9,519 nt of DNA, from NCBI GenBank assembly GCA_031286975.1, contig JAITTM010000035.1, forward strand, positions 1-9,519, in the 5' to 3' direction. Below the pieces are notes generated by a model. The model did no database searches and was not told the DNA's origin. It was given only the letters and a program-made list of their open reading frames with translations. The position numbers and the translations under genes are program-made. Numbering within the stretch: position 1 is the first letter of the stretch; the number at the start of each line of letters is the position of its first letter. The DNA is from Coriobacteriales bacterium (GTDB lineage: Bacteria > Actinomycetota > Coriobacteriia > Coriobacteriales > UBA8131). Shown piece after piece: positions 5,034 to 9,519 of the stretch.

Positions 5034-5951
5034 ATGGCACAGATCGCTGAAGCAGAATTCATCTGGAAGAACGGCAAACTCATACCTTGGGCCGAGGCAA
5101 CGACCCATATCCTGAGCCACGCGCTCCACTACGGCACTGCAGTATTTGAGGGCATGCGCTGCTACAAGACCGAGGCTGGCTCCGCGATATTCAGGCATGA
5201 GGATCACTACCGTCGCCTTGAGCGTTCCGCCCGTCTCATCGGGATGGATCTGCCCTACAGCGTCGATGAGTTGGTCCAGGCAACGGCGGAGCTCATCAAG
5301 GCAAACGGGCTTACGTCGTGCTATATCCGTCCCATTGCCTATCGCGGGTATGGGGCGATGGGTGTCAACCCGCGCCCCGCTCCCATCGATGTGGCCATCG
5401 CCGTGTGGCCTTGGGATGCCTATCTGGGCAACGAGGCGCTTGAGAACGGCATCGCGGTGGGCATCAGCTCGTGGCGTCAACGCAGTGCCAATTCCACGCC
5501 GGGCGGCGTGAAGTCCTCCGCAGGCTACCTCAATTCGGGGCTTGCGCATATGGAGGCACTTGATCACGGCTATGGTGAGGCGGTGCTGCTCAACGAGGCA
5601 GGCGCCGTCGCCGAGGGTTCGGGCGAGAACATCTTCATCGTGCGCGAGGGTAAACTGGCGACCCCTGCCTTAAGCGATGGCATCCTTGAGGGTCTGACCC
5701 GCAACTCGGTGATCGAGCTGGCGCGCGACCTGGGTTATCAGGTTGAGGAGAGATCCCTGGTGCGCACCGAGCTCTATGTTGCCGACGAGGTGTTCTTCAC
5801 CGGCACAGCAGCCGAGTTGACCCCCATCCGCTCGATCGATGGGCGTGAGATCGGCAGGCCGGGGCCAGTGACAAAGGCCTTGCAGGAGCGCTTCTTTGAT
5901 GTGGTTGCGGGCAAGGTGCCTGCATACAAAAGGTGGCTCTATACACTCTGA
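5034..5951 (+). CDS. ilvE: branched-chain-amino-acid aminotransferase
   Basis: IlvE uses pyridoxal phosphate to move an amino group between glutamate and the keto acids of isoleucine, leucine and valine, the last biosynthetic step. At 305 residues it matches the group I bacterial enzyme. Visible family features are ALHYGTAVFEGMRCY (30-44), FRHEDHYRRLERSA, the cofactor lysine Lys160 in GGVKSSAGYLNSGLA, the EGSGENIF block (194-201) with the Glu that faces the pyridine ring, and the TGTAAELTPIRSID loop (256-269). The start has AAGGAG 6-7 nt upstream. It leads a tight run with cimA 19 nt downstream, so its product likely finishes the pathway CimA starts. A leader hairpin may control it. Confidence 0.96.
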   Translation: MAQIAEAEFIWKNGKLIPWAEATTHILSHALHYGTAVFEGMRCYKTEAGSAIFRHEDHYRRLERSARLIGMDLPYSVDELVQATAELIKANGLTSCYIRPIAYRGYGAMGVNPRPAPIDVAIAVWPWDAYLGNEALENGIAVGISSWRQRSANSTPGGVKSSAGYLNSGLAHMEALDHGYGEAVLLNEAGAVAEGSGENIFIVREGKLATPALSDGILEGLTRNSVIELARDLGYQVEERSLVRTELYVADEVFFTGTAAELTPIRSIDGREIGRPGPVTKALQERFFDVVAGKVPAYKRWLYTL

Positions 5952-5970
5952 TACAGGCTAAGGAGACAAC

Positions 5971-7548
5971 TTGATAACGCTCTATGACACAACTTTGCGC
6001 GATGGCGAGCAGCGGGAGGGCGTGAGTCTCTCTGTTGAGGACAAATTGCGCATCGTCGCCCGACTCGATATGCTGGGCGTCACCTATATCGAGGGAGGGT
6101 TTCCGGCCTCGAACCCCAAAGACATCGCGTTTTTTGAGGCCGCAGGCGATCTGACACTCAAGCAGGCAAAGGTCGCTGCCTTTGGCATGACGCTTCGCAA
6201 GGGCATCACGGCTGTCGAGGACGAGGGTCTGGTGGCACTCGCTGACTGCAGCGCACCAACGGTCACCGTGGTGGGCAAGGCCTGGGACAAGCAGGTTGAG
6301 CTGGCGCTCGAGACCACGTTGGAGGAGAACCTCCGCATGGTCTATGAGGGGGTAGCCTACCTCGTTGCCTCGGGCAAGGAGGTCTTTCTCGATGCCGAGC
6401 ACTACTTTGATGGCTACAAGAGCAACAGCGCCTATGCATTGGAGGTGCTGCATACGGCCGTGAATGCTGGAGCCAGCGCGCTCGTGCTCTGCGAGACCAA
6501 CGGCGGCGCTTTGCCCCACGAGGTCTACGCCATCACCCGCTCGACGGTCGAGGCACTTGCTGATTGGAGTTCCGCGCAGGTAACCGTGGGCATCCACTGC
6601 CATAACGACGGCGGTTGTGCGGTCGCCAACTCGCTTGAGGCGGTGCGTGCCGGAGCAACGCAGGTGCAGGGCACCGTCAATGGCTATGGTGAGCGCGTGG
6701 GCAACGCCGACCTTCTCGCTCTGATTGCTAACCTTGAGCTTAAGATGGGTCATGAGGTGCTGGGCGCGGAGCGTCTGCAACTGCTGACTCCTACGGCGCT
6801 TTTTGTGGCCGAGACCTTTAATGTGACGCCCGACGCGCATCAGCCATTTGTGGGGCAGAGCGCCTTTGCCCACAAGGGCGGCCTGCACGCCAGCGCGCTT
6901 GCACGCTTTGCGGGTGCCTACAACCACATCGACCCGACCGCGGTGGGCAACTTCGCGCATGTCGTGGTGAGTGAGCTCGCGGGCAGGGCGTCACTTGTCA
7001 GCAAAGCCGCCCAGTTGGGTATCGACCTGCCTGCCGACGATGCCATTACGGCAAAGCTCTTGGCAGACATCAAGGAGCGCGAGGCGGCGGGCTACTCCTA
7101 TGAGGTGGCTGATGCCTCGCTTGCGCTGCTGTTGCGCACGGAGTTGGGTCAGCCCGCAAGCTACTTCAAGCTCGAATCGTTTCGCGTTATCGCCGAGAAG
7201 CGCGAGGACGGCCGCGTCATGACCGAGGCGACCATCAAGCTGCACGTCAACGGCGAGCGTTTTGTGGCGACGGGCGAGGGCAATGGCCCTGTCAACGCGC
7301 TGGACGTGGCGCTACGCCTGGCTATCAAGCGCTTTTATCCGCAGATCGACCTGCTTGAGCTCACGGACTACAAAGTACGTGTGTTGGATGAGAGCGTGGG
7401 CACCGATGCCATCACCCGCGTGCTCATCGAGACGGGCAACGGCGAGGCGGCCTGGGGCACGGTGGGCGTGAGCGAGAACGTCATCGAGGCATCGTGGGAT
7501 GCCCTGGTCGATGCCGTCACCTACGGTCTGCTGGTCGACATAAGCTGA
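5971..7548 (+). CDS. cimA: (R)-citramalate synthase, CimA type
   Basis: This enzyme condenses acetyl-CoA with pyruvate to citramalate, giving 2-oxobutanoate for isoleucine without threonine deaminase. The 525-residue protein is a DRE-TIM metallolyase: TLRDGEQ (8-14), the metal-binding HCHND (209-213), GYGERVGNADL (238-248) and GQSAFAHKGGLHAS (295-308), followed by a C-terminal LeuA-type regulatory domain (about 385-520) that usually carries feedback inhibition. The LYDTTLRDGEQREGVSLS opening, the CETNGGALPHEV block and the length match the CimA subgroup rather than LeuA, which usually has TTLRDGEQ with different flanks. The start is TTG, supported by AAGGAG 5 nt upstream. It lies 19 nt after ilvE and 15 nt before the TrpR-like gene. 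Homocitrate or 2-isopropylmalate synthase activity is a less likely alternative. Confidence 0.9.
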   Translation: MITLYDTTLRDGEQREGVSLSVEDKLRIVARLDMLGVTYIEGGFPASNPKDIAFFEAAGDLTLKQAKVAAFGMTLRKGITAVEDEGLVALADCSAPTVTVVGKAWDKQVELALETTLEENLRMVYEGVAYLVASGKEVFLDAEHYFDGYKSNSAYALEVLHTAVNAGASALVLCETNGGALPHEVYAITRSTVEALADWSSAQVTVGIHCHNDGGCAVANSLEAVRAGATQVQGTVNGYGERVGNADLLALIANLELKMGHEVLGAERLQLLTPTALFVAETFNVTPDAHQPFVGQSAFAHKGGLHASALARFAGAYNHIDPTAVGNFAHVVVSELAGRASLVSKAAQLGIDLPADDAITAKLLADIKEREAAGYSYEVADASLALLLRTELGQPASYFKLESFRVIAEKREDGRVMTEATIKLHVNGERFVATGEGNGPVNALDVALRLAIKRFYPQIDLLELTDYKVRVLDESVGTDAITRVLIETGNGEAAWGTVGVSENVIEASWDALVDAVTYGLLVDIS

Positions 7549-7563
7549 GAAGAGAGGGGCACC

Positions 7564-7851
7564 ATGGCTGTTGCAAAACGCGCGACCACAGAGGAGCTGC
7601 AACGTCTCTATCGGGCTTTCTCCCAACTTGACGATGCTGATGACATCAGGGCTCTCATGGAGGATATGTGCACCATCCGCGAAGTGAATGAGATGGCGCA
7701 ACGGCTCAACGTGGCCTTCATGCTGGATGATGGTATCTCATACAACGCCATTCAGGAGAAGACCGGCTCGTCTGCAACAACCATCGCCCGTGTCTCGAAG
7801 GCATTGAACTTCGGGGCGGGCGGATATCGTAACGTCATCGACAATGAATAG
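7564..7851 (+). CDS. TrpR-like regulator, YerC/YecD family
   Basis: The 95-residue protein belongs to the TrpR-superfamily branch called YerC/YecD, all-helical DNA-binding proteins. The first half (ELQRLYRAFSQLDDADDIRALMEDMCTIREVNEMAQRLNVA) is the typical dimerisation part. The helix-turn-helix spans about 58-80, ISYNAIQEKTGSSATTIARVSKAL, with the family-typical SSATTIARV recognition helix. It is full length for the family. Targets of this branch are largely unknown, and ligand binding is not established. AGAGGGG precedes the ATG. It sits between cimA and dnaE with short gaps, so co-transcription is likely; control of the ilvE-cimA genes is a reasonable guess but not shown. Confidence 0.92.
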   Translation: MAVAKRATTEELQRLYRAFSQLDDADDIRALMEDMCTIREVNEMAQRLNVAFMLDDGISYNAIQEKTGSSATTIARVSKALNFGAGGYRNVIDNE

Positions 7852-7868
7852 CGGAGTAACAGCGTACC

Positions 7869-9519
7869 ATGGCATTTGTTCACCTGCACAACCACACGGA
7901 ATACTCGCTTTTGGATGGGGCCACCAAGGTCAAGGATATGGCGCGCCAAGCCAAGGAATTTGGCATGAGCGCCATCGCCATCACCGATCATGGCTATATG
8001 TACGGTGTCCCCGCCTTTGTGGAGGCTTGCAATAAAGAGGGCATTAAGCCCATCATCGGCTGCGAGATATACTTCACGCCCGATTCGGAGCTGCGGCGCG
8101 ACCGTAAGCCGGAGCTCTATCACATGATCCTGCTCGCTAAAAACGCCACGGGATACCGCAACCTGGTAAAGGTCGTCTCAAAGGCGGCGGTCGACGGCTT
8201 TTATTACAAGCCACGGGTGACCTTCGAGTCCCTACAGGAGCACGCCGACGGTCTTATCGCCACCAGCGCCTGCATCGCGGGCATCATCCCGCGTGCCCTT
8301 GCCTCTCGCCAACACGAGGATGCCAAGGAGTGGGCGCGCAGGTTCGCTGCCTTGTTCGCGCCGGGGGATTTCTACATCGAGCTGCAGGATCAGGGCATCA
8401 AGACCGATGACGGCATGACGCAACACGAGCTCAACGTGCAGTTGGACGCGCTGGCTAAGGAGCTCGGCCTCAAGACGGTCGCCGCAAATGACATGCACTA
8501 TCTGCGCCAGGAGGACGCCCGCACCCAGGACATCATGCTCTGCATCGGCACCAACGCCAAATACGACGACCCTGACCGCATGCGTTTCTCCAACGACCAG
8601 TTCTTCATGAAGAACGAGCAGCAGATGCGCGAGGCGCTCCCGCAGTTCCAGGATGCCTGCGACAACACGGTTGAGATCGCCGATAAGTGCAACGTGACCT
8701 TATCCAACGAGCTCATCTTGCCGAGCATCCCGCTGCCAGAGGGCGAGACCAACGAGAGCATGCTGCGCAAAGAGGCGCTCGCGGGCATCAAGGAGCGCTA
8801 CGGCGAACCTGTCCCGCCCAAGGTCATGGAGCGCTTCGAGTACGAGTTAGGCATCATCTGCGAGAAGGGCTTTCCGGCGTACTTTTTGGTGGTGCAGGAG
8901 TTCGTGCGCTGGGCCAAGAACAACGGCGTGGGCGTTGGCCCCGGCCGCGGCTCGGCTGCTGGCTCCATCATCAGCTACGCGCTGGACATCACTACGCTTG
9001 ATCCTTTGGAGAATGGCCTGCTGTTCGAGCGTTTTCTCTCGCCTGAGCGCAGCGAGATGCCCGATATCGATATCGACTTCGATGATGAGGGACGCTTCAT
9101 AGTCATCCAGCACCTGCGCGAGCTCTATGGTGCCGAGAAGGTCGCCCACGTGATCACCTACGGCGCGATGAAGGCCAAGCAGGCCATCAACGATGCCGCG
9201 CGCGTCTTTGACTACCCTGTCTACATCGGGCAAAACATCTCCAAGCTTGTCTCGGGCAGACCAGGCACCTCGCTTAAGGGCACGCTGGGCATCCATGAGG
9301 ACAAGAAGCGCAACAACGAGGAGCGCAATCCCGACCTTATCGACGCCTACCGCGACAACCCTGACACCAAGAAGATCGTCGATGCCGCGCTGGCGCTTGA
9401 GGGTGGCATCCGGGGCGAGGGCGTGCATGCCAGTGCCGTCATCATCTGCCGCGACCCCTTGGATGACCATGTGCCCGTCAAGTTCGATACCAAGGGTGGC
9501 GTCATCATCACGCAGTATG
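7869..9519 (+). CDS. dnaE: DNA polymerase III alpha subunit (3' end cut by window edge)
   Basis: DnaE is the replicative polymerase subunit that extends DNA at the fork. The first 550 residues are present. The N-terminal PHP domain (1 to about 275) keeps all nine likely metal ligands: His7 and His9 in HLHNHTEYS, Asp16, His41 in TDHG, Glu66, His85, Cys135 in SACIAG, and Asp208 and His210 in NDMHYL. The polymerase domain follows with GVGPGRGSAAGS (355-366) and the catalytic PDIDIDFD (398-405). The fingers, beta-binding and OB regions lie beyond the edge. An intact PHP site is typical of DnaE proteins with their own 3'-5' exonuclease activity, as in mycobacterial DnaE1. The ATG follows the TrpR-like gene by 17 nt; GGAG is about 12 nt upstream, a loose spacing. 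Confidence 0.97.
   Translation, partial: MAFVHLHNHTEYSLLDGATKVKDMARQAKEFGMSAIAITDHGYMYGVPAFVEACNKEGIKPIIGCEIYFTPDSELRRDRKPELYHMILLAKNATGYRNLVKVVSKAAVDGFYYKPRVTFESLQEHADGLIATSACIAGIIPRALASRQHEDAKEWARRFAALFAPGDFYIELQDQGIKTDDGMTQHELNVQLDALAKELGLKTVAANDMHYLRQEDARTQDIMLCIGTNAKYDDPDRMRFSNDQFFMKNEQQMREALPQFQDACDNTVEIADKCNVTLSNELILPSIPLPEGETNESMLRKEALAGIKERYGEPVPPKVMERFEYELGIICEKGFPAYFLVVQEFVRWAKNNGVGVGPGRGSAAGSIISYALDITTLDPLENGLLFERFLSPERSEMPDIDIDFDDEGRFIVIQHLRELYGAEKVAHVITYGAMKAKQAINDAARVFDYPVYIGQNISKLVSGRPGTSLKGTLGIHEDKKRNNEERNPDLIDAYRDNPDTKKIVDAALALEGGIRGEGVHASAVIICRDPLDDHVPVKFDTKGGVIITQY

Noticed and set aside
5797..6960. Minus-strand ORF of 387 codons
   Set aside because: It is antisense to the end of ilvE and most of cimA, both with intact catalytic motifs. 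Long antisense frames are common in GC-biased codon usage, and its product looks like none I know.
8847..9470. Minus-strand ORF of 207 codons
   Set aside because: It is antisense to the polymerase domain of dnaE, including the PDIDIDFD site, and shows no domain.

Overview
The window fits a chromosomal segment of a moderately GC-rich actinobacterium, most likely of the class Coriobacteriia. This is an inference from protein style: a CimA-type citramalate synthase beside IlvE, a YerC/YecD-type TrpR protein directly before dnaE, and GTG and TTG starts with clear purine-rich ribosome-binding sites. No rRNA, tRNA, CRISPR array, insertion sequence or integrase was seen.

Left part (1-2405, minus strand): a patatin-like phospholipase of the YjjU type is followed, after 148 nt, by an ABC-F ATPase that runs off the left edge. 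The gap between them holds short leader ORFs and two mutually exclusive hairpins, which resembles the ribosome-sensing leaders of some antibiotic-responsive ABC-F genes.

Centre (2406-4901, plus strand): a divergent promoter region leads into a one-domain Nfu/NifU-type Fe-S scaffold and then a small cysteine-rich protein with a two-CW-like pattern. A possible 47-codon ORF between them overlaps the second gene by an ATGA junction. A gene-free stretch of about 180 nt with marked dyad symmetry follows. After it comes an unrecognised zinc-ribbon protein whose stop overlaps the start of lgt, the prolipoprotein diacylglyceryl transferase.

Right part (4902-9519, plus strand): ilvE, cimA, a TrpR-like regulator and dnaE lie with gaps of only 15-19 nt and look like one operon. 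IlvE and CimA suggest isoleucine made from pyruvate through citramalate, independent of threonine deaminase. The regulator and the replicative polymerase DnaE (cut by the right edge) are downstream partners. The ilvE leader contains an 8-bp hairpin and a possible 12-residue leader peptide.

Most of the window is housekeeping sequence. The less ordinary parts are the ABC-F leader, the two-CW-like protein beside Nfu, the structured gap at 3246-3426, the zinc-ribbon protein coupled to lgt, and the ilvE leader. I see no convincing new defence or mobile system.
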